From Nocardia pneumoniae NBRC 100136 (GTDB lineage Bacteria > Actinomycetota > Actinomycetes > Mycobacteriales > Mycobacteriaceae): 64,000 bases of DNA. The DNA lies in contig NZ_BAGF01000040.1 of NCBI RefSeq assembly GCF_000308755.1, forward strand, positions 204,675 through 268,674, given 5' to 3'. The notes beneath the pieces were generated by a model. It did no database searches, was not told where the DNA came from, and saw only the letters and a program-made list of their open reading frames with translations. Positions 1 to 8,189 of this stretch are shown here, one piece after another (position 1 is the stretch's first letter; each line of letters starts with the position of its first letter). Both the position numbers and the translations under genes were made by a program.

Positions 1-597
1 CTGCCGGATTCCGTCGGATATCTTGTCGCACATCATCGCGTACGCCTCCGGCCCCGAAGTCGTAGCCAGGCGGGCAATCGGCGAGTCGGGCAAAACGCTG
101 CGATAGACCTCGGCGAATGCCTCCTCCAGTTCGCGGGGTGGCTGACTCGCATTCCAGAACACCGCCAGCCGGCCGCCGGGCCGCAGCGTCTCGGCGGCCT
201 TGGCCGCCCCGGCGATCGGGTCGACCCAGTGCCAGGTCTGCCCGGAGACGATGGCGTCGAACGTCCGTCCGGCCGGATCCCAGGCTTCGAATGTGGCCAC
301 CTCGACTTCGGTTCCGTCGCGTCGCGCGAAATCGGCCATGCGCGCGTCGGGTTCGACTCCGAGCACCGTGCAGCCTGCCGCTCGGAATTGCTGGGCGACT
401 ATCCCGGTACCGATGCCGACATCGAGGAACTCGCGCCCCGGGCTCGCGGCGACGATGGCCTCCACCATGCCTTGGGGGTAGCGGGGCCGGGACCGGTGAT
501 ACCGCGCCGCGTCCACGCCGAACGACTCGGCCACCTGACGGGCTCGATGAGACTCGTTCACCGGGGGATGCGAAGGATGATCGGGTAGAGTGGGCAT
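1..597 (-). CDS. Class I SAM-dependent methyltransferase (3' end outside the window)
   Basis: A reverse-strand frame opens at ATG 597 and runs off the left edge, so only 199 residues are present. The N-terminal part carries the usual pre-domain signature (SFGVDAARYHRSRPRYP), followed by the SAM-binding glycine motif FLDVGIGTGIVAQQF, an acidic residue ending strand 2 (GVEPDARM) and the post-II segment DAIVSGQTWHWVDP. This is the classic methyltransferase type 11 fold; the substrate cannot be read from sequence. The start is supported by an AAGG Shine-Dalgarno 8 nt upstream. That Shine-Dalgarno and the start codon both lie inside palindromes shared with the divergent TetR gene, so TetR repression of this gene is likely. 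Confidence 0.85.
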   Translation of the reverse strand, partial: MPTLPDHPSHPPVNESHRARQVAESFGVDAARYHRSRPRYPQGMVEAIVAASPGREFLDVGIGTGIVAQQFRAAGCTVLGVEPDARMADFARRDGTEVEVATFEAWDPAGRTFDAIVSGQTWHWVDPIAGAAKAAETLRPGGRLAVFWNASQPPRELEEAFAEVYRSVLPDSPIARLATTSGPEAYAMMCDKISDGIRQ

Positions 598-626
598 GCG
601 CCCACCTTAGTGGGCGGATGCCCACT
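589..626. promoter_or_regulatory. Two tandem TetR-type palindromic operators
   Basis: Two near-identical inverted repeats lie between the divergent methyltransferase and TetR genes. Site 1 (590-605) reads GTGGGC-ATGC-GCCCAC and site 2 (610-625) reads GTGGGC-GGAT-GCCCAC. Their centres are 20 bp apart, about two helical turns, which suits cooperative binding of two dimers on one DNA face. Site 1 covers the methyltransferase start codon. The sequence is seen directly; the assignment to the adjacent TetR protein is inference. Confidence 0.7.
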
Positions 627-661
627 ACGCCAGCTCTCATGATCGAAAGGACGGAAGCCGG

Positions 662-1294
662 GTGCCGACCGGGATACACATCCGCGACGTGCGTGCACAG
701 CTGTTCGACGCCGCCGAACGCGTCCTGCTCCGGGACGGGGCGATGGCGCTGACCAGCCGGGCGGTCACCATGGAGGCAGGCTGCGCCAAGGGCGTGCTGC
801 ACCGGCATTTCGACGACTTCGACGCCTTCCTGGCCGAATTCGTGCTCGATCGCATTCAGCGGATCGAGCGTCGAGCCGTCGCCCTGCGGGAGGCAGCCGG
901 GACCGCCGCTGTCGCGGACAACATCACCAGCGCGCTGGCGGACCTGTTCGGGTCGATCGCTGGAGCGATCGTTCCGCTCATCACCTTCCGGGACGAACTG
1001 CGCGCCCGCCTGCGCAGGGCCGGGCTGGTCGGCCTGCCGGTAGTGACGGAAGCCGCGGCCATGATCGCGTCCTACCTCACGGTCGAGCGCGAACTGGGCC
1101 GGATCGCGGCAGAAGCCGACATCGACACGCTCGCACCCACTCTGATCGGGGCGGGGCATCTGCTGTACGCGGACCGGAAAGCCACTCCACCGGAGGTCGC
1201 CGACGTCCGCAAAATGGTGGTTACTGTCCTCGCCGACGTCCTGCGCGAAGTAGAGCGGCAACGGCCCAGCGGTAACTCGCCGGAGAGCCGCTGA
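662..1294 (+). CDS. TetR/AcrR family transcriptional regulator
   Basis: A 210-residue protein with an N-terminal helix-turn-helix (residues about 10-55: LFDAAERVLLRDG, then TMEAGCAKGVLHRHFDDFDA), the TetR DNA-binding signature, and a variable ligand-binding C-terminal half. The GTG start at 662 follows a purine-rich Shine-Dalgarno (GAAAGGACGG). The ATG at 639 is out of frame. It is divergent from the methyltransferase, and the two tandem palindromes between them probably let it repress both genes. The ligand is unknown. Confidence 0.85.
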   Translation: MPTGIHIRDVRAQLFDAAERVLLRDGAMALTSRAVTMEAGCAKGVLHRHFDDFDAFLAEFVLDRIQRIERRAVALREAAGTAAVADNITSALADLFGSIAGAIVPLITFRDELRARLRRAGLVGLPVVTEAAAMIASYLTVERELGRIAAEADIDTLAPTLIGAGHLLYADRKATPPEVADVRKMVVTVLADVLREVERQRPSGNSPESR

Positions 1295-1354
1295 GAAAGT
1301 GTCCGCGTCGAGCCGGAAACGTCGTCTCGAGACGGCGGCTCGGGTGGGTTCGCG

Positions 1355-2719
1355 TCAGGACCTGCGGGTGAGCGGTTCCCGCAACCGGAGGTGCTCGCGC
1401 AGTGTGGTGCCGGTGTATTCGGTGCGGTAGACCCCGCGCTCCTGGAGTTCGGGGACCAGCCAGTCGACGATCTCGTCGAGTCCGCCGGGGACCAGGTAGG
1501 GGGAGATGTTGAATCCGTCGGAGGCTCCGTGGCGCACCCAGCGGGCGAGTTCGTCGGCGACCTGGGCGGGGGTGCCCGCGAAGCCGGAGCGTTCGGTTGT
1601 CGCGATGACGACCTCCCGCAGGGAGAGGTTCTCGGCTTCGGCTCTGGCTCGCCATTCGCGGGCGATGGCCAGCGGGTCCTGTCCGGAACGCGGCGCCCCT
1701 CTGGTCTCCGAAATCGGGCGCGGCTGTGGGTCGTCCGGGGGCAGTGGGCCGTCCGGGTCGAGTCCGGACAGGTCGCGGCCCCAGACCTGACCGGCCAGCG
1801 ACAGCGCGGTCCGGCCGGTGTACTGGCCGTTCTTCACCCAGCGCACCTTCTCCTCGACCTCGGATTCCTTCTCCGCGAGGATGATCTGGGTGCCGGGCAG
1901 GATCCGGATGTCGTCCTGCGGGCGTCCCGCCGCACGCAGGCGGGACCGGATGTCGTCGGCGAAGGTGAGCGCGTCGTCGAAATGTGTTCCGTGCCTGGAG
2001 AAGATGACGTCGGCATGCGCCGCGGCGAAATCGCGGCCGGTCGGCGAGTCACCGGCCTGGAAGATGACCGGATGTCCTTGCCTGCTGCGCGGCAGCGTGG
2101 GGGTGATCGTCACCTGGAAGTGGTCGCTGGTCCGCTCGACCGGGTGGATGGCGTCGGCGCGCGCCCACGACGGGCTCTGCTGCGACGTCGCGATCGCGCC
2201 GTCGTCCCAGGCGTCCCAGATCGCGCGCACCGTCGCCACGAATTCGGCGGCGCGTTCGTAGCGCAGCGCGTGGTCCAGATAGCCGCCGCGGCGGAAGTTG
2301 GCGCCGGTCCAGGCGTTGTCGGTGGTGACCGCGTTCCAGCCCGCGCGACCGCCGGACAGCAGGTCCAGCCCGCTGAGCTTGCGTGCGAGGTCGGCGGGCT
2401 CGTTGTAGGTCGTGTTCTGCGTGGCGACCAGGCCGATGTGGCGGGTGATGCCCGCCAGTGCGGCCAGTTGCGTGATGGCGTCGGGACGGCCCGCGATGTC
2501 CAGTTCGAGGATGACGCCGTCCTGCTCGCGCAGGCGCAGTCCCTCGCCGAGGAAGAACGCGTCGAACAGGCCGCGCTCCGCGGTCTGCGCGACCTTGCGG
2601 AAGGTCTCGAAATCGATCTGCGATCCGCTGGACGGTTCCGACCAGATCGTGGTGTGGTTCACGCCCTGGAAGAAGACGCCGAAGTGGACCTGGGCGTCGG
2701 GGCGCGGGAAGTCGGTCAC
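1355..2719 (-). CDS. LLM-class FMN-dependent monooxygenase (NtaA/SnaA/DszA type)
   Basis: 454 residues, GTG start, with AGGAG 9 nt upstream. The protein has the luciferase-like TIM-barrel features of the NtaA/SnaA/DszA group: an N-terminal HFGVFFQGVNHTTIW, the ARKLSGLDLLSGGRAGWN substrate/flavin loop and a C-terminal GFNISPYLVPGG. Members oxidise organosulfur compounds, nitrilotriacetate or similar small molecules using FMNH2 from a separate reductase. It starts 19 bp after the stop of a second LLM gene and lies downstream of an MFS transporter and a sulfatase on the same strand. This context suggests organosulfur or xenobiotic use, which is inference. Confidence 0.85.
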   Translation of the reverse strand: MTDFPRPDAQVHFGVFFQGVNHTTIWSEPSSGSQIDFETFRKVAQTAERGLFDAFFLGEGLRLREQDGVILELDIAGRPDAITQLAALAGITRHIGLVATQNTTYNEPADLARKLSGLDLLSGGRAGWNAVTTDNAWTGANFRRGGYLDHALRYERAAEFVATVRAIWDAWDDGAIATSQQSPSWARADAIHPVERTSDHFQVTITPTLPRSRQGHPVIFQAGDSPTGRDFAAAHADVIFSRHGTHFDDALTFADDIRSRLRAAGRPQDDIRILPGTQIILAEKESEVEEKVRWVKNGQYTGRTALSLAGQVWGRDLSGLDPDGPLPPDDPQPRPISETRGAPRSGQDPLAIAREWRARAEAENLSLREVVIATTERSGFAGTPAQVADELARWVRHGASDGFNISPYLVPGGLDEIVDWLVPELQERGVYRTEYTGTTLREHLRLREPLTRRS

Positions 2720-2738
2720 GGGAACGGTCTCCTGGTGC

Positions 2739-3782
2739 TCAGCGTGTGGTGGCGTAGCGGTTGACGGGACGGGCCAGGCCGAGGTTGGCGCGCAACGTCG
2801 AACCGGGAACCGGGCGGTGCGCCACGCCGGTGCGCAGCAGACCGGGCAGGACTTCGCGCGTGAGCACGGGCAGGTCTTCGTCGATCACCGCGGGGTGCAG
2901 CCGGACGCCGTCGAAATGGGCACTGAGTTCGGTGAGCAGGCCGACCAGCTTTTGCGCCGAGCCGGAGAACGCCGGTCGGCCACCGGAACCGGGTGGCGTG
3001 GCGAACCGCTCCGCGGCACTCGCGGCGGGCGTGTCGAGCGTGACGTCGAGCTCGGCGAAGACCAGCGGAGCACCCGCCGAACGCGCGTGCGCACCCGCCT
3101 CGATCGCGGCGGAGACCGAATCGGCCGCGACCAGCCGAACGTCGACCTCGCCCTCGGCGCCGAACACCACCGGCTGTCCCTGCGGCGGCCGCGGCACGAT
3201 CGCGGGCCCCTTCACCGCGAAGCTCTCGCCCTGGAAGTCGATGTAGTGCAGCTTGTTCCGGTCGAGGAACCGGCCGCTGGGGTAGTCGCGGATCACCGCG
3301 TCGTCCTCCCAGGAGTCCCACAGGCGGCGCGCCACCTCGATGGAATCCCGCTGCTCCCTGGCCAGCTCGGCGTCCCCGCGCACCGGAGGGCGGCCCCAGG
3401 TCGCCGCCGCGCGGGGGTCCTCGACGCGTTCGGCGATCCATCCGGCCCGTCCGCGCGACGCGTAGTCGAGCGAGGCCACCTGCGAGGCCGTGTGGAACGG
3501 CTCGGCGTAGGTGGTCGCGACCGTGGGCACCAGTCCGATCGTGCTGGTCGTCGCCGCGACGAACGCCGCCCGGGTCACCGCGTCCATCCGTCCTGGCAGC
3601 GCCCCGGGCAGGATCGAGTCGGCGAACGTGGCGAGGGTGAACCCGGCGTTCTCGGCGGCGGCGACCCGGGTGCGCACGGTGTCGGCGGTGAGCAGACGAT
3701 CCGGCGCATGCGCTGCATGCCGCCACGCCTCGGGATGAAATCCCTCGCCGTCGAGTTCTATGCCGAGCGCGAGAACGCCCAT
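2739..3782 (-). CDS. LLM-class flavin-dependent oxidoreductase
   Basis: 347 residues from ATG 3782, chosen because AGAGG precedes it. The frame stays open far upstream but loses protein-like character. Luciferase-family elements include the N-terminal MGVLALGIELDGEGF, ATTSTIGLVPTVATTYAEPF (strand 3/4 and loop) and SLDYASRGRAGWI, the same loop as in the downstream paralogue. The C-terminal half is shorter and more divergent than in the 454-residue neighbour. The pair probably forms a two-monooxygenase unit transcribed together (19-bp gap). No reductase gene is adjacent, so FMNH2 must come from elsewhere. Confidence 0.8.
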   Translation of the reverse strand: MGVLALGIELDGEGFHPEAWRHAAHAPDRLLTADTVRTRVAAAENAGFTLATFADSILPGALPGRMDAVTRAAFVAATTSTIGLVPTVATTYAEPFHTASQVASLDYASRGRAGWIAERVEDPRAAATWGRPPVRGDAELAREQRDSIEVARRLWDSWEDDAVIRDYPSGRFLDRNKLHYIDFQGESFAVKGPAIVPRPPQGQPVVFGAEGEVDVRLVAADSVSAAIEAGAHARSAGAPLVFAELDVTLDTPAASAAERFATPPGSGGRPAFSGSAQKLVGLLTELSAHFDGVRLHPAVIDEDLPVLTREVLPGLLRTGVAHRPVPGSTLRANLGLARPVNRYATTR

Positions 3783-3950
3783 TCGACAACCTCTTTCGTA
3801 CCGCGACCGACACAGTGCACGCCCGGCCGCGACAGCCCGAGCGGGCGCTGACCCGGCTCGGGCCGCCGACGGCGCACCCTCTCCGAGCATGGCGGGCGGC
3901 GGCAGTCCGGCGCGATGGTTTGCGTCGCGATGATTCGAAGGTTGTCGAAT
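3781..3950. promoter_or_regulatory. Inverted 11-mers flanking the LLM leader
   Basis: The 11-mer GGTTGTCGAAT occurs on the plus strand at 3940-3950 and on the minus strand at 3791-3781, where it covers the LLM start codon. The distal copy sits in an 18-bp palindrome ATTCGA-N6-TCGAAT (3933-3950). The 218-bp gap between the MFS and LLM genes holds nothing else recognisable. A repressor site with a second site at the start codon is a reasonable guess. Confidence 0.4.
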
Positions 3951-4000
3951 AGCAGTGTGCGCCGGAGCCGTGCGGCACTCCGGCGCACGCCGCTGTGCGG

Positions 4001-5437
4001 TTACCGCGCCGCGCGGGCCGAGAACGCCGCGGCGAGCAGGACCGTGACCCCCTCGGCGATCGCCGTGACGCCCAACGCGTGCGCCGCGCTCGACACCGTG
4101 CTGCCCGCCAGGCCGAGGAACAGCGACCCGAAGGTGGCGATGCCGACCACGATGCCGAGTTGCACGGTGGTCACCAGAATGCCGCTGGCATCGGCCGCCA
4201 GGGTCATCGGCACCTTGGCCAGCGTGCGCGTCATGAGCGGACTGAACGCCAGACCATTGCCGAGGCCGCAGAGGCCGAGCAGCACCAGCGCGATCACGCC
4301 GACGTCGGCCCGGTCGCGCAGCAGCGCGCCGAGCGCGACCATGCTCGCCGCCCCGAGCACCAGGCCGAGCGGAATCATGGCGGGGTGGAACCGATTCGGG
4401 ATCCGCTCCCAGTTCAGGCTGGCCACCGCGAAGGTCGCTCCGAGCGGGACGAACAGCAGACCCGCGTGCAGCGCGCTGTAGCCGAGAGTGCTCTGCAGGT
4501 GGATCGCCATGACGAACATCCAGCCGCCGAAGGTCGCCATGACCACGAACAACGTGACCGCCGTCAGCACCAGTCCCGGCGCCGCGAGGACCGGCCGGGC
4601 GAACAGCGGTTCGCCGCCGCGCGCCGCCACCAGTCGTTCGATGGTCACGAACAGTGCGAGGCCGATAACGCTGGCGCCCAACGAGATCCACGACCACAGC
4701 GGCCAATCCAGTTCTCGGCCCAGCACCAGCGGAAGCACCAGCAGCAGCACCGACACGGTGAGTGTCGCCAACCCGGGCAGATCGAGCTTGCGTTCGACGC
4801 GCTGGGTCGCCGACGGCAGGACGCGCGGCGCCACGGCGAGCAGCACGACGCCGATCGGCACGTTCACCAGGAACACGCCACGCCAGCTGCTGCCGAACAG
4901 GTCGGCGTTGACGATGAGCCCGCCGAGCACCTGTCCGGCGACCATGCCGCCGGAGATGATCGCCGAATACAGGCTGAGCGCCCTCGCCCGGGCGTCGCCG
5001 GTGAAGACGCGCTGGATGAGCGTCATGATCTGCGGCACCATCGCCGCCGCGCCGACACCCTGTGCGAACCGGAAGACGATCAACGACGTCTCGTTCCAAG
5101 CCAGACCGCAGGCCAGCGAGGCCAGCGTGAACGCGGCGAGTCCCGCGATGAACGCGCGGCGCTGGGTGAACCGGTCGCCCAGGCGCGCGCCGGTGACCAG
5201 CAGGACGGCGTAGGCGATGACGTAACCGGCGACGATCAGCTGCAGAGCCGAGCCGCTGGTGTGCAACGAGCCGCGAATCGAGGGAATCGCCACGTTGACG
5301 ATGGAAGCGTCGAGCACGGCCATGAACTGGCCGGTGAGGATGACCATGAGGATGGCCAGTGGACGCCGCGCTCCCAGCGCGGCGGGCGGCGTGGCGGCGC
5401 GCGTCGCCGCCGCACCGGGCGAGATGGTCTGTGTCAT
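4001..5437 (-). CDS. MFS multidrug transporter, DHA2 (EmrB/QacA) family
   Basis: About 478 residues with 14 hydrophobic segments. Family markers are the motif D1-like LDASIVNVAIPSIRGSL in TM1, motif A-like GARLGDRFTQRR between TM2 and TM3, and the motif C-like GGLIVNADLFGSSWRGVFLVN in and after TM5. DHA2 proteins export drugs or metabolites with proton antiport at the cytoplasmic membrane. I chose ATG 5437; an in-frame GTG at 5464 adds nine residues. It lies 81 bp after the sulfatase start and upstream of two LLM genes, so it may export a product or toxic substrate of that pathway. Confidence 0.88.
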   Translation of the reverse strand: MTQTISPGAAATRAATPPAALGARRPLAILMVILTGQFMAVLDASIVNVAIPSIRGSLHTSGSALQLIVAGYVIAYAVLLVTGARLGDRFTQRRAFIAGLAAFTLASLACGLAWNETSLIVFRFAQGVGAAAMVPQIMTLIQRVFTGDARARALSLYSAIISGGMVAGQVLGGLIVNADLFGSSWRGVFLVNVPIGVVLLAVAPRVLPSATQRVERKLDLPGLATLTVSVLLLVLPLVLGRELDWPLWSWISLGASVIGLALFVTIERLVAARGGEPLFARPVLAAPGLVLTAVTLFVVMATFGGWMFVMAIHLQSTLGYSALHAGLLFVPLGATFAVASLNWERIPNRFHPAMIPLGLVLGAASMVALGALLRDRADVGVIALVLLGLCGLGNGLAFSPLMTRTLAKVPMTLAADASGILVTTVQLGIVVGIATFGSLFLGLAGSTVSSAAHALGVTAIAEGVTVLLAAAFSARAAR

Positions 5438-5518
5438 GCTTCGAGCTTGCGATGTGCCGGGCACCGGTAACAGGAGCCCGATAACACTGGTACCGGCAGC
5501 ACCAGGCTGAGCGCGAGG

Positions 5519-7180
5519 CTAGGGCGGGGGCACCAGATCCAGCAGGGCTTTACCGATCCGCTCGGCTTGGACCAAGACGTTCGTCTGCGCTGCGATGTAG
5601 TCGCCGATGCCTTCCTCTTGGGCGGCCCGCAGATACGGCGGCAGCGGCTGCTGGATCTCGTTCCGGATGACGTTGTCCAGCAGCGATTCCATCTCCCCGC
5701 GCAACGGGTTTCCGGTCGCGGCCTGGTTGTCGAGCTCGAGCCGGCCGCCATCGGCGCTGTAGTCGTAGAGTTCGAATTCCTGCTCTTGCGCCGCATCGAT
5801 CTGGATCTGGCCGCGCACCCAATGAGAGTAGGAAGTGAATTTCGCGTCGGCGGTGCGCACCATCGCCACATGGCCCGGCGCGTTCTGGTTGAACAGGATC
5901 GCGGCCTCTTCGATCGAGTCCTCGTCGGTGGTGTGCGCGACCCAGGGACGGCCCGCGGCGCCCGGATTACGGCACAGCGCGGCGATGTCCAGTCGCCCGC
6001 TGAGGTGTTCGTAGCGTCCGTCGCCGCGCCAGCCATTTCCGCCGGTGGCGATGGTGAGCAGCAAGGGCGTGAAATCGACGCTGGAGGTGAGCTGGCTCCT
6101 GGTGCTCGTACCCGCGACCGGGCTGAAGTAGCCGCGCGGATCGTGGACGTAGAGCGGAACCCGGATCGCCTCGTCGTAGGCGGCGCCGCCTTTGCCGTGC
6201 AGGCCGTGCGAACCGGCGTAATCGCCGTGGTCTGAGGTGAAGACGATGACGGTGTTGGCCGCGACCTCGGGGCGGGAGTTCAGGGTGTCGAGCACCCGCC
6301 CGATCTGGATGTCGACCTGCTGCTGGGCCCACAGATAGAGGTTGCGCATGTCGATCCAGGCATGCACGGCTTCCGGCGTTCCGTAGGGCGCGGGCCCGAA
6401 TGCCGCGGCCGAGACCTCCACCAGCGCCATCTGCAGCCGAGGCTTCTTCGACAGTTGTTCCAGCGATTCGAAATTGGGCGGAAGGTCGTTCATCCAGCGC
6501 GGGATGTCGGCGTTGAATTGGTCGCGCCGGGTCCAGCGCGGCCACCATTGGATGTCATGCGGGTTGACCAGCGACACGGTGGTGCACCAGGGTGCGCTGC
6601 CGGAATCGTTGTGGAACCAGTCGACGAATTGGTCGACGATCTTCGGATCCGCCTGCAGCCCTTGGCCCGGTGCGCCATTGGGGGAGGGATAGGTGCCGCC
6701 GTGAAAGCCGTACGCCTCGAGCGCGCCCGGCGTGCGATCCGGGTAGCTGCCGAGATGCCACTTGCCCCAGTAGGTGGTGTCGTACCCGTGCTCGCGCAGC
6801 ATCGACCCCCACGTCGGGAACAACGGCGTCAACGTCGACTCCGACACGACCATCACGCCGGTCTGCTGCGAATAGAGGCCGGTGAGCAGGCAACCGCGAG
6901 CCGGTGTGCAGTCGTTCGCCGCGGTGTAGTGGTTCTCGAAGGACACACTGCCTTCGCGGATCCGGGCGATATTCGGCAGCACGCGATCCAATATCCCCTG
7001 CTCGGGAAACCACATGGGGGTGCGCATCTCGTCCACGATGATCACGAGGATGTTCGGCTTGTCCGGATCGATGTCCGCTCGCGCTCTGCCCGGGGCGGCT
7101 CCGGCCGAGACGGCGGCCGCCGCCGTCGCCGAGGTGGCCGCGCTGGTCAGAAATCCCCTTCGAGTGAACGAGCTCGGCAA
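5519..7180 (-). CDS. Tat-exported type I sulfatase
   Basis: 553 residues. A TTG start at 7180 is favoured because a strong GGAGG lies just upstream and the N-terminus then reads as a twin-arginine signal (SFTRRGFLTS plus an Ala-rich stretch). The formylglycine motif CTPARG places the modified Cys at residue 91. The alkaline-phosphatase-superfamily metal site begins NILVIIVDEMR, so the usual Asp-Asp pair reads Asp-Glu. TTYWGKWHLG carries the conserved Lys and His, and VIVFTSDHGDYAGSHG the C-terminal metal ligands. Sulfatases release sulfate from esters outside the membrane. With LLM monooxygenases downstream, sulfur scavenging is plausible. A formylglycine-generating enzyme is not in the window. 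Confidence 0.88.
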   Translation of the reverse strand: MPSSFTRRGFLTSAATSATAAAAVSAGAAPGRARADIDPDKPNILVIIVDEMRTPMWFPEQGILDRVLPNIARIREGSVSFENHYTAANDCTPARGCLLTGLYSQQTGVMVVSESTLTPLFPTWGSMLREHGYDTTYWGKWHLGSYPDRTPGALEAYGFHGGTYPSPNGAPGQGLQADPKIVDQFVDWFHNDSGSAPWCTTVSLVNPHDIQWWPRWTRRDQFNADIPRWMNDLPPNFESLEQLSKKPRLQMALVEVSAAAFGPAPYGTPEAVHAWIDMRNLYLWAQQQVDIQIGRVLDTLNSRPEVAANTVIVFTSDHGDYAGSHGLHGKGGAAYDEAIRVPLYVHDPRGYFSPVAGTSTRSQLTSSVDFTPLLLTIATGGNGWRGDGRYEHLSGRLDIAALCRNPGAAGRPWVAHTTDEDSIEEAAILFNQNAPGHVAMVRTADAKFTSYSHWVRGQIQIDAAQEQEFELYDYSADGGRLELDNQAATGNPLRGEMESLLDNVIRNEIQQPLPPYLRAAQEEGIGDYIAAQTNVLVQAERIGKALLDLVPPP

Positions 7181-7351
7181 TGTTCCTCCACGAATGAGTA
7201 TGTTCGGTCGTCAAGTGGAACGCGGCGTATCTCGGTGCTGTCACCGTAGCGTCGAGCGGCGGGCGGTGGCCGCAGGCCGAGGGGAGACACGCCGATCGGC
7301 GATCGGTGTTATGCGTGGCCGAAGTTGTCGGCCGATTCGATGCCGGACCGG

Positions 7352-8038
7352 CTACGGCAGGCCGACCAGATCCGCCATCAGGTTCATGTGGTGGGTGAAG
7401 TACTCGGCACGGGCTTCGATGGTGTTGTCGAGGCGGCCGAAGATTTCGAAGTTGAGCAGGCCGAACAGGTGGGTCCAGGCGACGAATACGCGGTCGAGAA
7501 CCTCCTCGGGCAGGTCGGAGGATTGCCGCTCGATGAGGCGGCGCAGGTCGGCGCGCACGGGGGCGGGCAGTGGAGTCGGAAGCGGCGGCGCCGTCAGCTC
7601 TTTCGCACCTGCTTGCGCGATGGCGACGAGCCGGAACACCACCGCCGCCGCAGGCGCCACAGTGTCTTCCGGTGCGTCGTAACCGGGCACTGGATTGCCG
7701 TACAGCAGGCCGTATTCGGTCGGATGTGCCACCGCCCACTCCCGCACGGAAGAGCACACCGCAAGCCACCGCCCGCGCAGATCGGTGGCGGATATTCTCG
7801 CGTCGGCATCGGCGGCGGCGTCGGCGAGCGCCTGGTAGGCCTCCATGATCAGGGCGGTCAGCAGATCGTCGCGGCTCGGGAAGTACCGGTAGAGCGCGGA
7901 CGCGACGATGCCCAGATCGCGCGCGACCCCGCGCAGGGAGAGGTTCGCGCCATCCATCGCCAATCGCCTGCGCGCGGCGGCCTTGATCTCCTCGGTCATC
8001 TCGGAGCGGACACGCGCGCGCAGCGAAGGGGCGGACAT
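7352..8038 (-). CDS. TetR family transcriptional regulator (TetR_C_33-like)
   Basis: 228 residues from ATG 8038. The N-terminal HTH is clear (LSLRGVARDLGIVASALYRY then FPSRDDLLTALI), and the C-terminal domain contains LRGRWLAVCSSVREWAVAHP and EYGLLYGNPVPGYDAP, typical of a common actinobacterial TetR C-terminal type. The frame continues upstream without good coding character, so the internal ATG is chosen. It is divergent from an NAD-dependent epimerase-like gene, with two GAAC-type palindromes between them, and probably represses that gene and itself. Confidence 0.87.
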   Translation of the reverse strand: MSAPSLRARVRSEMTEEIKAAARRRLAMDGANLSLRGVARDLGIVASALYRYFPSRDDLLTALIMEAYQALADAAADADARISATDLRGRWLAVCSSVREWAVAHPTEYGLLYGNPVPGYDAPEDTVAPAAAVVFRLVAIAQAGAKELTAPPLPTPLPAPVRADLRRLIERQSSDLPEEVLDRVFVAWTHLFGLLNFEIFGRLDNTIEARAEYFTHHMNLMADLVGLP

Positions 8039-8090
8039 GCCCGAAGTATAGAGAACAAGTAAACGCTCAGAGAACGTGTGTACGATATGT

Positions 8091-8158
8091 GAACACTGTT
8101 CTTGACATAGATCGCCGTTCGCGGCTATCTTCTTCCCTGAAGAGAGAACGGTGTTCTC
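8091..8158. promoter_or_regulatory. Paired GAAC-N3-GTTC operators between TetR and epimerase genes
   Basis: Two related palindromes lie in the divergent spacer. GAACACTGTTC (8091-8101) is one; the other is a perfect 15-bp inverted repeat GAGAAC-GGT-GTTCTC (8144-8158), whose core GAACGGTGTTC matches the first. Their centres are 55 bp apart. A TTGACA-like hexamer (8102-8107) abuts the first site, so binding would block transcription toward the epimerase gene. The TetR assignment is inferred from position. Confidence 0.6.
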
Positions 8159-8189
8159 CAAACGGAACACACGACAGGATGGATCTGCC

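Noticed and set aside
1391..2764. Long plus-strand frame opposite the LLM gene
   Set aside because: No protein motifs; a GC-rich antisense shadow of a well-supported monooxygenase.
8091..8101. GAACACTGTTC considered as a LexA-type SOS box
   Set aside because: Actinobacterial LexA sites need the GAAC-N4-GTTC spacing; here the arms are separated by three bases, and a matching second palindrome points to the adjacent TetR.
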